Below, piece by piece: positions 45,384 through 53,229 of a stretch of 64,000 nt of DNA (within the stretch, counting starts at the first letter, position 1; every line of letters starts with the position of its first letter). The DNA is taken from positions 5,704,001 to 5,768,000 of the forward strand of contig OZ240210.1 of assembly GCA_965197495.1 (NCBI GenBank), written 5' to 3'. The DNA comes from SMYC01 sp965197495. Lineage in GTDB: Bacteria; Acidobacteriota; Vicinamibacteria; Marinacidobacterales; SMYC01. Both the position numbers and the translations under genes were made by a program. A model generated the notes under the pieces. It had not been told where the DNA came from. It saw only the letters and a program-made list of their open reading frames with translations, and did no database searches.

Positions 45384-45490
45384 CGCGAGTCTTTCTCACT
45401 GCTCGAAGGCACTGGCTAGGTAGCTTAGGTGGTTAAGGGCCGAAAACTTAGCGACAAGAGCGTTTCCTCTCATCTTCTTTTCTTTTCTTG

Positions 45491-45541
45491 CTTTTCTTTG
45501 CGCCTTTGCGCCTTTGCGTTACGCTTTTCCTAATATTGATC
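45491..45541 (-). repeat. dispersed GATCAATATTA / CGCAAAG repeat, copy 2 (reversed)
   Basis: The reverse complement begins GATCAATATTAGGAAAAGCG and continues GTAACGCAAAGGCGCAAAG. It lies 24 bases after the map stop. With copy 1 on the opposite strand it forms an inverted pair flanking ISL3 copy B, so the original intergenic region was a large inverted repeat between convergent genes. Confidence 0.65.
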
Positions 45542-45564
45542 TAGCTTTAGGGCCTAAAGGCGCT

Positions 45565-46410
45565 TTAGAAGGTGTAGCCTTCCGGGGCCCAACCGCCTGG
45601 AGGCTCCCACCGGCCTTCGTCGTTCTGGACCGTCAAGACGCGCACGCCGTCTTTTGTGACCGCGAGCGTGTGCTCGTATTGGGCGGAGAGCTTTCCGTCG
45701 ATCGTCACGGCGGTCCAACCGTCGTCGAGGATCTCCATCTCCCATGCGCCTTCGTTGATCATGGGCTCGATGGTGAAGACGAGCCCCGGTGTGAGCCGCA
45801 ACCCACGGCCCTGCCTTCCGAAGTGAGGTACTTGAGGCGCTTCATGGAAGCCGCGGCCGGTGCCGTGTCCCACGAAATCCTGGACCACGGAAAAGCCTTT
45901 GGGCTCGACATAAGATTGGATAGCGTGCCCGATATCGCCGATACGTGCGCCAGGCTTCACGACTTCGATGCCGCGTCGCTGCGCCTCGAGCGTTGCGGTC
46001 AGAAGCTCCATGGTCGACTCGCTCACGGCGCCGACGGGGATCGTCGCGGCGTTGTCGCCGTGGAATCCATCCAAGACGAGCGTTACATCGATGCCGACGA
46101 TGTCACCTTCCTTCAACACGTGATTCTGATTCGGGATGCCGTGACAAATCACCTCGTTGACCGCGGTGCAGATGCTCTTCGGGAATCCGCGATAGTGGAG
46201 GGGCGCCGCGACGACGTGATGGCGTTTCGCGAAGTCGACCTGCAAGTCGTCGATGTCCTGCGTCGTCATCCCGGGCTGGACTTGTTTGACGATCCACTCG
46301 AGACATTCGGAGGCGAGACGGCCCGCGGCCGCCATCGTCTCGAGCTCCGCTTGGCTCTTGATGAAGACTTTACCGCTTGATTCGTAGAAGTTGACGCCGG
46401 ACTCTTTCAT
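45565..46410 (-). CDS. map: methionine aminopeptidase type I
   Basis: 281 residues. The dinuclear-metal site is complete: D in VGIDVTLVLDGFHGDNAATI (both aspartates), H in DFVGHGTGRGFHE, E in LVFTIEPM and E in SAQYEHTLAVT. The substrate-recognition motif AVNEVICHGIPN is also present. An extra N-terminal region of about 25 residues (KESGVNFYESSGKVFIKSQ) precedes the core. It removes the initiator methionine from cytoplasmic proteins and is normally essential. The ATG is at 46410. Just upstream lies a dead kinase remnant and the APC permease. Confidence 0.95.
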   Translation of the reverse strand: MKESGVNFYESSGKVFIKSQAELETMAAAGRLASECLEWIVKQVQPGMTTQDIDDLQVDFAKRHHVVAAPLHYRGFPKSICTAVNEVICHGIPNQNHVLKEGDIVGIDVTLVLDGFHGDNAATIPVGAVSESTMELLTATLEAQRRGIEVVKPGARIGDIGHAIQSYVEPKGFSVVQDFVGHGTGRGFHEAPQVPHFGRQGRGLRLTPGLVFTIEPMINEGAWEMEILDDGWTAVTIDGKLSAQYEHTLAVTKDGVRVLTVQNDEGRWEPPGGWAPEGYTF

Positions 46411-46429
46411 GTCGTTACCCTAATTGTAA

Positions 46430-46931
46430 CAAGAGAGTCTAGTCGGGGCGCCGCGGCAAGCCCGGCACATAGCTGACGGGCAATCTCCAGGCCGCGCTCT
46501 TCGGGGAGGCGTCCGATGCGTCTCAAGAGTGAGCTGAGGTCCTCGCCTTTGACATATTCCATCGAGAGGAAGAAGCGCCCGTCGACTTCTCCGATGTCCA
46601 TACATCCGGCACACGTTGCGGTGCGTCACCTGCCGGGCGATCCGCACTTCTTTGTGGAAGGCGCAAGCCGGTGCGGATCCGCCGCGAGATCGTCGGGGAG
46701 GAATTTGAGGGCGACTTCCTGGTTGAGTGTGAGATCTTGAACGCGGAAGACTTCGCCCATACCTCCCTTGCCGACGAGGTTGATCATGCGTTAACGGCCG
46801 GCGACGACATGGCCGGGAGCGAACGGACCGTCGGCGGGCGACGACCGCGCGGACGCGTCGGAGGAGCGAAGGCTCGTTTCCTCTTGCTGAGCTCGGAATC
46901 CGAGTTCGACATGGCTAAAGCTGATCGGCAT
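46430..46931 (-). pseudogene. serine/threonine protein kinase remnant (N-terminal kinase lobe)
   Basis: Minus-strand pieces in three frames line up with the kinase start: the linker VELGFRAQQEETSL..PGHVVAGR, a TAA at 46791-46793 in place of Tyr, RMINLVGKGGMGEVFRVQDL (glycine loop), VALKFLPDDLAADPHRL (catalytic Lys), then in a second frame FHKEVRIARQVTHRNVCRMY and in a third DIGEVDGRFFLSMEYVKGEDL with ARQLCAGLAAA. The catalytic HRDLKPAN segment is missing; homology stops near 46440 at a novel junction. Likely a truncated Pkn2-type kinase; it can no longer be active. Confidence 0.75.
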
Positions 46932-48333
46932 AATCGCCGAGGATCGCTTTGCGCTGGTAGTCACGGCCCATCTCGGACACGCGTCCTCGCGCGATGAAGA
47001 AAAAGGTGACACCGAGAAGCGCCCAGATCAGAACGATGAGCCATTCCTGCGGCCAAATCAACGCGGAGGGGCTTCCCGGCAGATAAAGATAAATGAAAAA
47101 GACGGTTGCGAGAAGGGCGAGGGTCCCGACGAGCTTGGCTGCGGGCACGCGATAGGGTCGTTCGAGCTCGGGATGGCTCTTGCGGAGCTTGAGGAACGAC
47201 ACGGTGACGAACAAGTATCCCAACACCGTCGCGAGGCCTCCGGCATCGACGAGCCACACGAGCACTTGACGTCCGAAAAACGGAGCGAGAATGGAGATCG
47301 CGGTCAGAAGAACGATCACCGCGACCGGCGATTCGTATCTTGGATGCAGGTGGGCGAAGGTCGCGGGCAGCATGCCGCCCCGCGCCATCGCGAAGACTAG
47401 CCTCGAGGCGCCTATGAAGAACGCGTTCCAGCTCGTGATGATGCCGAGCAAACCGCCGAAGATGAGCGCGTGCCCTCCCCATGGGCTTCCGCAGACCGCG
47501 GCCATCGCGTCCGCCGTAACGAGCTCCGAGCTTTGCCGCGCGGCCTCGTTCAGATTCAGCCCGACCGTCCATTGGACGAGCACGTACCAGATCATCGCCA
47601 TCGCGATCGAGATCAGAATCAGCTTGCCAACTGCTCGGAACGGGATCTTGATCTCTTCCGCCACCTGGGGGATGACGTCGAAGCCGAGAAAGAGAAACGG
47701 CGTCATGATGACGACGCGAAAAAAACCTTCGGTGCTCACGAAACGCGGCGCGAGGTTTGCCGAGTCCCCGCGAAGAAGGCCCGGCACGAAAAAGGCGATG
47801 CCTACGAGGAAGAGCGTCGTCGCGGCGGCGCCTTGAATGAAGGATGACATGCGGAGGCCAAAGTAATTCACGACGCCGATCGCGAGCGCCCCCACGATAC
47901 CGACCGTGACCCAAGCAAGGTGCACATCCCATCCCGCGACGGTGTAGAGCTTGCCGGACTCGAGCCCGTCGAAAACATAACCAAGGACTGTGGGGAGCGA
48001 GACGACCTCGAAAGCCACGACCGTCATGTAAGCGAGCACGAGCGCCCAGCCGCAGACGAAGGACGCCAAGGGACCGATCCCGGCATAAGTGAACGCGAGC
48101 TCGCCGCCCGCGCGTGAAAGCGACGAGGTGAGCTCGGCATAGGTGAGGCCGACGAGAAACACCATGACCGCGCCGAACATGAACGCGAGCGCGGAGCCGT
48201 AGGTTCCCGCGCTCGCCGTCATCTCGCCCGAGAGCACGACCCAGCCCCAGCCAATCATCGCCCCGAAAGCGAGGGCCAAGACGTCGTGTCGCCCCAAGAT
48301 CTTGGTCAGATCGGCCCGCGTCCCGGTCGTCAT
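46915..48333 (-). CDS. APC-family amino acid permease
   Basis: 472 residues, about 12 transmembrane segments. It starts LGRHDVLALAFGAMIGWGWVVLSG (TM1 unwound motif), then LVGLTYAELTSSLSRAGGELAFTYAGIGPL and TGDVxA-less middle, FLFLGFDVIPQVAEEIKIP, and the late YxxAR-like region HPELERPYRVPAAKL. It resembles glutamate/GABA-type APC exchangers more than the protein at 567-1823. The start at 48333 is only 20 bases from the right end of ISL3 copy C (48354), so its native promoter has been displaced or replaced. It has no clear ribosome site. Confidence 0.88.
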   Translation of the reverse strand: MTTGTRADLTKILGRHDVLALAFGAMIGWGWVVLSGEMTASAGTYGSALAFMFGAVMVFLVGLTYAELTSSLSRAGGELAFTYAGIGPLASFVCGWALVLAYMTVVAFEVVSLPTVLGYVFDGLESGKLYTVAGWDVHLAWVTVGIVGALAIGVVNYFGLRMSSFIQGAAATTLFLVGIAFFVPGLLRGDSANLAPRFVSTEGFFRVVIMTPFLFLGFDVIPQVAEEIKIPFRAVGKLILISIAMAMIWYVLVQWTVGLNLNEAARQSSELVTADAMAAVCGSPWGGHALIFGGLLGIITSWNAFFIGASRLVFAMARGGMLPATFAHLHPRYESPVAVIVLLTAISILAPFFGRQVLVWLVDAGGLATVLGYLFVTVSFLKLRKSHPELERPYRVPAAKLVGTLALLATVFFIYLYLPGSPSALIWPQEWLIVLIWALLGVTFFFIARGRVSEMGRDYQRKAILGDYADQL

Positions 48334-48353
48334 GGCGGGAGTGTATCATCGAG

Positions 48354-49761
48354 GCCTCTCCTGCCATTTCAGTGGATCCTCTTGAGGGTGAGACCGCCAC
48401 AGTTTAGGTAGACGAGACTGATGAGAGCTTCGGCAGAGTGGAGTCCAAAGCTGCGGTGGCTCAGCAGCCGGATTTTGTTGTTCATTCCTTCGAGTCGGCC
48501 GTTGCTGAGTCTCCACGTGACCCACGCGATGACGCCATCGAAGTGGCTGCGGATCATCTTCGCCGCGCGTTTGACGGGCTCTATCCTCGAGCTCATAGCG
48601 CGCCGCAGCCATCCTCGGAGAAACTTCTTGGCCCATGTCTCGGTTTTGTAGGTGTAGAGGTCCATGAAGTCGTCGCGCAGAAGCATGGCGCGGTAGAGGC
48701 GACGATTAGCTCGCACCTGCTCGCGGAGTACCCGTTTGTCTTTCGCGCTGCGGTTGTGTTTGGCCTTGAGAAGGGGAAACTTGGTGTTCTTGAGGTTGCG
48801 TCGGGCAGTCCCTTTGAGCTCGCGCACCAGCTCGCGCCGGGTCTTATCCACGGCCTCGTTCAGATGCTTGACGATGTGGAAGCGGTCAAAGATCACCCGT
48901 GCCTGAGGAGCCTTTTTGCCGACGACAGTTATGTACGGCTCCCACATGTCCATGCTGACCGCTTCGAGCTCCGCGGCTCTTTGTGGTCCGAGCTTGCGGA
49001 AAAACCGCAGCAGCGTCTTGGCCTTGCGCTCCTTTCCCGCCCAGACGACCCGGCCGCTGAGATGGTCTATTACCACTGTTAAGTACTTGTGGCGTTTGCG
49101 GTAGCTGATCTCGTCCATCCCAATCACCCGCAATCCATCGAGCTCGCGCCGCTCATCCCGCTGCTCGGCAACCACTCGCTGGATGATCCGTCGCACCGAA
49201 CGCCACGTCACTCGGAAATAGTTCGCTACGGCGCTGACGTCCGTCCTCTGTGCCAGCCACGCTACCTCTTGTTCGAAGCTTTTGGTAAAGCGGCTTCCCT
49301 TGTCGGCCCAAGGCACCTTTTCTCTGACCACTCCACACCGCCGACATACCACTCGTCGGATCGAGTAGCGAAGATAGGTCCGGACTCCGAACAGGTCCAA
49401 GTGCCGCCAGTAGCGATTGTAGCGATCTTTGTTCTTGCGGACCTTTCGTCCGCAAATCCCGCACAGAGGCTTCCTCCTCCGTGGTACTACATCCACCACC
49501 ACTCTGGCTTTGTCCGCCTGGAAGTGGAAACCTCGGACCCACAGGCCTTGCAATCCGATGAGCTTGTTGACTAACGTAGTAACGCGCATCGCGGGAACGC
49601 TCTTTTCTCTTTCGGAAAAAAAGATTCTAGCGTTCTCGCCGATGCGCATCTACACATGGCTTACCCTCTCAACCCACGGGCCTCACCAAATGCCACTGCC
49701 CCTCAGCGGGAGACGAGGCTGTGGGAAACGCCCCCACGGTTCTGGTCGTTCAGACCTTGCT
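48354..49761 (-). mobile_element. ISL3-family element, copy C, left end missing
   Basis: The right inverted repeat (GCCTCTCCTG at 48354-48363) and intact transposase are present, but the leader is cut at 49761, about 300 bases short of the left end, at the sequence matching 10304 in copy A. The truncation coincides with the start of the IS21-like repeats. So it cannot transpose on its own ends. Confidence 0.9.
48369..49589 (-). CDS. ISL3-family transposase (intact)
   Basis: 406 residues from the ATG at 49589 (an earlier in-frame ATG at 49649 would give 426). Zinc fingers, helix-turn-helix and DDE residues as in the copy at 44066-45286, with CGICGRKV in place of CGVCGRKV. It is the closest relative of the broken copy A, which shows that copy A differs mainly by its two stop codons. 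The element has lost its left end, so the enzyme could act only on other copies. Confidence 0.92.
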   Translation of the reverse strand: MRVTTLVNKLIGLQGLWVRGFHFQADKARVVVDVVPRRRKPLCGICGRKVRKNKDRYNRYWRHLDLFGVRTYLRYSIRRVVCRRCGVVREKVPWADKGSRFTKSFEQEVAWLAQRTDVSAVANYFRVTWRSVRRIIQRVVAEQRDERRELDGLRVIGMDEISYRKRHKYLTVVIDHLSGRVVWAGKERKAKTLLRFFRKLGPQRAAELEAVSMDMWEPYITVVGKKAPQARVIFDRFHIVKHLNEAVDKTRRELVRELKGTARRNLKNTKFPLLKAKHNRSAKDKRVLREQVRANRRLYRAMLLRDDFMDLYTYKTETWAKKFLRGWLRRAMSSRIEPVKRAAKMIRSHFDGVIAWVTWRLSNGRLEGMNNKIRLLSHRSFGLHSAEALISLVYLNCGGLTLKRIH

Positions 49762-49773
49762 GCGTATTCAGGG

Positions 49774-49920
49774 GCATCGTGAACGCAGATTCCAGCCGAA
49801 GGTGAACATCCATTCCAAAGCATCGTGAACACGGATTCCGGGGATCGTGAACATCGATTCCGGGGAAGGTGAACACGGATTCCAGGCAACGTGAACGCCG
49901 GTTCCGGCATCGCGAACGCT
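49774..49920. repeat. array of about seven 22-base repeats, IS21-family-like terminus
   Basis: Units share CGTGAACxxxGATTCCGGGG and similar (CATCGTGAACGCAGATTCC, CATCGTGAACACGGATTCC, ATCGTGAACATCGATTCC, AACGTGAACGCCGGTTCC). Such strings of ~20-base repeats are the ends of IS21-family elements, where the transposase binds. No IstA or IstB gene is near, so this is a remnant. It joins ISL3 copy C at 49761. The gap 49590-49972 holds only the ISL3 leader and this array. Confidence 0.55.
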
Positions 49921-49972
49921 CATCGATAGCACGTTTCAAGGCACTCTAGGTCGTACCCGGAAGGAGGACGAT

Positions 49973-50359
49973 CTAGGAAATGGCAGCTAAGAGGTTATCG
50001 ATGAGAAAAATACGAGAGGTTCTAAGGTTATTCTTGAGATCGTATGTAATGATGATGTCTACCTGCTCCGAGAGATCGTCGGGATTATAGAAGTTCCATG
50101 CGATGAGATTCAGGTTCTCGATGAATTCTTTTCTGAAATCGAAGACATCATTTGCCGATATCGGTAAGCGGGACACCAATCCGATCTCATTCAGAGCTTT
50201 CTCTGCCGCGACAACCGTCTTTCTGTTCCACAGAAGAACGACGTCAATATCGACGGTTCCCCGTACAGCGCCATGCAATGCCACGGCGTGGCCACCGACG
50301 ATGGCATACCGCACGCGAGCCCGACTAAGGGTGGCGCAAATTCTCTCCAGAGCGGTCAT
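49973..50359 (-). CDS. nucleotidyltransferase (AbiEii/MNT-like)
   Basis: 128 residues. The pol-beta-type nucleotidyltransferase core is visible: VRYAIVGGHAVALHGAVRGTVDIDVVLLWNRKT has the G-G-x-A start, GT and the D-x-D metal pair, and IIITYDLKNNL comes later. The stretch is AT-richer than its neighbours, as for transferred genes. No HEPN or AbiEi partner is adjacent; the neighbour upstream is the CocE gene in the same direction. It may be a solitary toxin or a DNA-modification-type enzyme. A palindromic operator lies 10 bases upstream of the start, which suggests autoregulation or a lost partner. Confidence 0.75.
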   Translation of the reverse strand: MTALERICATLSRARVRYAIVGGHAVALHGAVRGTVDIDVVLLWNRKTVVAAEKALNEIGLVSRLPISANDVFDFRKEFIENLNLIAWNFYNPDDLSEQVDIIITYDLKNNLRTSRIFLIDNLLAAIS

Positions 50360-50369
50360 CTTTCTTTGA

Positions 50370-50387
50370 GTATATACTGGTATATAC
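50370..50387. promoter_or_regulatory. perfect inverted repeat, likely operator of the nucleotidyltransferase gene
   Basis: GTATATAC at 50370-50377 and again at 50380-50387, separated by TG; each half is itself a palindrome, so the site reads alike on both strands. It lies 10 bases upstream of the ATG at 50359 and contains a TATATA that could serve as -10 element. No ribosome site lies between, so the transcript may start within or just after it. Confidence 0.55.
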
Positions 50388-50441
50388 CAAAGTTAGCCTC
50401 AGATTCTCGATTCAGTTGGCGCGTGACCTCCGTCGACGAGC

Positions 50442-52343
50442 TCAGTGGGATTTCGTCGGTACGATGGGTAGAACGATGTGCGACGCGCGCGCTCTATCGT
50501 GATAGACCGAGTTCTCGGCGTCGACTTTGTGTCGATGCTTCCCGAGTGGCTCTCCGGTATTCGGGTTCACATCGAAACGCGGGAAGTTGCTGCTCGAGAT
50601 ATCCACGCGAATCCGGTGCCCTTTCTTGAACCGATTCGCGGTGGGGAAGGGCTCGATCGTCAGCTCGTAGATCTCGCCGGGAGTCATCAAGACTTGCCGT
50701 TCCGGGGTCTCGCGATAGCGCGCGCGCAAGATGCCGTCGGTGAGGTTCATCTTGAATCCCGAAGGGTAGTCCTCGGAAGGTGGATAGACATCCACGAGCT
50801 TGACGGTGAAATCGGTATCGATGGCGCTCGATGAGACGAAGAGCTTCACCGTCACGCCGCCGACGATCTCCACCAGCTCTTCGACCGGTTCCGTTTGGAA
50901 GACGACGACGTCCGAGCGCGCGTGAAGTGGGAGATAAGGCGGCTTCGAGCCGTAGAAGCCCTCTCGTTCGGATTGATCGTAGGCGCCGGGCTCGAAGACC
51001 GGGCTCGTGCTCGAAAAAGCGCCCCCGATTGTCGGAACGGGATCGTCTGGATCAAAGAGATAACTCGTCGGGGCGACGTCTTGCTTCGGCGCTTCGAGAC
51101 GCAAGCTTCCGTCGGCGTGGAGGTAGTAGCTCTTCCATTCCGTGTCGGGCAGCGGTCACGTGGGTTCGCTCCGCCAATAGCCGCCATGGAACATACGTCC
51201 CTCCGAGTCCCGATGGCCGTCTCCGGTGCCCATCACGAAAATCCGCACTGGGGCAAGGTCCCGGGCTAGCCCCGGGGCAAGGTCCGGGGCTTCGGGCTCG
51301 TCTTCAACGTCTATGCCTCTGAGATAGCGGTCGAACCAGCGAACGTGGAACTCGCGATAGAAATCGTCGAGGGCGGCCTCGGCGCCGAACTCCACTTCAC
51401 CGGCATAGGATCGGGTGTTGCCTCCATGCGTCCAGGGGCCCATCAAAAGATGGATGGGCGAATCGAGGTAGCTCGAGAGTCCGAGGTGATTCTGGACGGT
51501 GCCGCCCGCGTAAGAATCGTACCAGCCCGAGACGAGCAGCATCGGGATGTCCGCGGTCTGCTCGTGATATTCGATCCAGTTCACGTCGGGATGCTTGAAA
51601 TATTCCCCGTAATCCGAGTCCGTCAACATTGTTAAAATGAAGTCTTCATAGTTCGGCGCGGCAGATAGAGGATTGAGCCCTTTGCGCAAGGGCAGCGCGG
51701 TGAGCCATTCCTCGATACGTTCCTGCTCGAGCATGCTTCGAATGACGGGATCCTTCGTTTCAGAAGCGAGATTTCGGAATGCCCACGTGAGCTGCTGCAT
51801 CTCGAACGCACCGTGGTTTCGGATCTTGTGGTCCCAGCCGTTTGAAAGGCCTCCCATGTTGACGACAATCGTCTCGAGGTGAGGCGGTCTCAACTTGGCG
51901 GCATTGGCTTGGGCGTGCGCCGCGTAGGACGTCCCGTACATCGCAACTTTGCCGTTCCCATAAGGAAGGGTCGCGAGATACTCGACGGTGTCGTAATCGT
52001 CCTCGCCTTCGCCGATATATTTCGTGAAGACGCCCTCGGAGGCGAAACGGCCGCGCGCGTCCTGCACGACCGAGACGTAGCCTTGGCGCGCGAAATACTC
52101 GGCCGACGCGATCGCGCTCGAGCGCTTTTTGTCGTAAGGCGTGCGGTGCAGCACGATGGGGAGGAGCTCGTCGACGGGCTTCGCCTCTTGTGACGGTCGG
52201 TAGATATCGGTCGCGAGCCGTACGCCATCTCGCATCGGCACCATGAGATTCTCCTCATGGAGGACGACGTCGTAGGGCGCCGCGGCCAACAGAAACAAGA
52301 AAGGCAACGCTTGTACGAGCACGAATCCCTCCTTGGATGGCAT
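50442..52343 (-). pseudogene. CocE/NonD-family hydrolase, split by an in-frame TGA
   Basis: One reading frame from the ATG at 52343 to the stop at 50442 is broken only by TGA at 51156-51158. The sequence there reads RSEPT-stop-PLPDTEWKSYYLH, where relatives have Trp, so a TGG-to-TGA change is likely. N-part: signal (FVLVQALPFLFLLAAAP), VPMRDGVRLATDIYRP, PYGNGKVAMYGTSYAAHAQ (nucleophile Ser in GTSY) and HGGNTR/D-H residues of the alpha/beta hydrolase. The C-part is the jelly-roll domain typical of X-Pro dipeptidyl-peptidase-type hydrolases (TVKLFVSSSAIDTDFTVKLVDVYP). Full length would be 633 residues. Confidence 0.85.
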
Positions 52344-52400
52344 CCTGTGCGTTTTGGCTCGCGACGTCAAGAGAGTTTCTTGGTGGGTTTTGTGCCTTTA

Positions 52401-52491
52401 AGGGGCACACCCTCATTATCGTCACCCATGATGAGGAAGTGGCGTCGCATGCCGACCGCACGCTTCGCGTCCGGATCGGACCGTGGATTTA
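52401..52491 (+). pseudogene. C-terminal remnant of an ABC transporter ATPase
   Basis: Plus-strand codons at 52404-52491 read HTLIIVTHDEEVASHADRTL, then RVRIGPWI and a TAG stop. The IIVTHDEEVA segment is the H-loop region of LolD/MacB-type ATPases, in which H is the switch histidine. The rest of the gene is absent; on the left is the CocE gene start region. A 90-base tail only; recognition is by motif. Confidence 0.55.
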
Positions 52492-53229
52492 GAAGCCGAT
52501 GCGCCGCATCACGAATCTAGGCAGGTTGCGGATCACCATCATGACGTAGCGCCAGATACCCGGCGTGTAGACGAGAGGCGTGCCGCGCTCGATCGCTCTG
52601 AGGATGTCGCGGGCGACAGGTTCGGGCTCGCCGGCGAAAGGCGGCGGGTCGAGCCCGGCGGTCATGCCCGTTTTGACGAAGCCGGGCTTGACGCAAATCG
52701 TCTTCAAGCCCTTCGAGCGAAACTTGTGATCGAGCCCTTCGAGGTAAGCGGAGAGCCCCGCTTTCGAAGCGCCATAAAGAATGACCGGTTTGCGGCCGCG
52801 ATCGCCGGCCACGGAAGAGAGCACGCAGAGCGTGCCGCCGCCGCGGTCCAACAAACGTGTACGCGCCTCTTCGCAAAAAGTTACGGTATGCGCGAAATTG
52901 ATGACGAGAAGGTTCCGCGCGCGCTCTCGATCGGTTTCGAGCTCGGGCTGCGAGGCGAATTGCGCCGCCGTGACGATGACGGTGTCCAGTCCTTGGAGTT
53001 GCTCCTCGGCGGAGACGAGAGCGGGAGCGAAGGTTTCGGGTCGGAGAAGGTCGCATGTCGCGGTTCCCACCGAATGCGACGTGCCTCCGCGGATTTGCAA
53101 GTCGTTGCTGGACGCTTCCAGTTCCTCCGGGTTGCGGCCGAGTAAACAGATGTTGTGGCCCTTCTCTGCGAGCAATCGTCCGAGCGCGCGACCGATGCCT
53201 TTCGTGCCCCCGAAGAGCGCGACCTTCAC
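52489..53229 (-). CDS. short-chain dehydrogenase, DprE2-like
   Basis: 246 residues from the GTG at 53229; the start overlaps the stop of the upstream gene (GTGA). Rossmann motif KVALFGGTKGIGRALGRLLAEKG, then NFAHTV and the catalytic YGASKAGLSAYLEGL (Y-x-x-x-K), with LSSVAGDRGRKPVILY preceding. The C-terminal IRNLPRFVMRRIGF ends the protein. Pairing with a DprE1-like FAD enzyme suggests the second half of decaprenyl-phosphoryl-ribose 2'-epimerisation, reducing the keto intermediate with NADH. The product (polyprenyl-phospho-arabinose) would serve cell-surface glycans. The overlap argues for tight cotranslation. Confidence 0.78.
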   Translation of the reverse strand: MKVALFGGTKGIGRALGRLLAEKGHNICLLGRNPEELEASSNDLQIRGGTSHSVGTATCDLLRPETFAPALVSAEEQLQGLDTVIVTAAQFASQPELETDRERARNLLVINFAHTVTFCEEARTRLLDRGGGTLCVLSSVAGDRGRKPVILYGASKAGLSAYLEGLDHKFRSKGLKTICVKPGFVKTGMTAGLDPPPFAGEPEPVARDILRAIERGTPLVYTPGIWRYVMMVIRNLPRFVMRRIGF

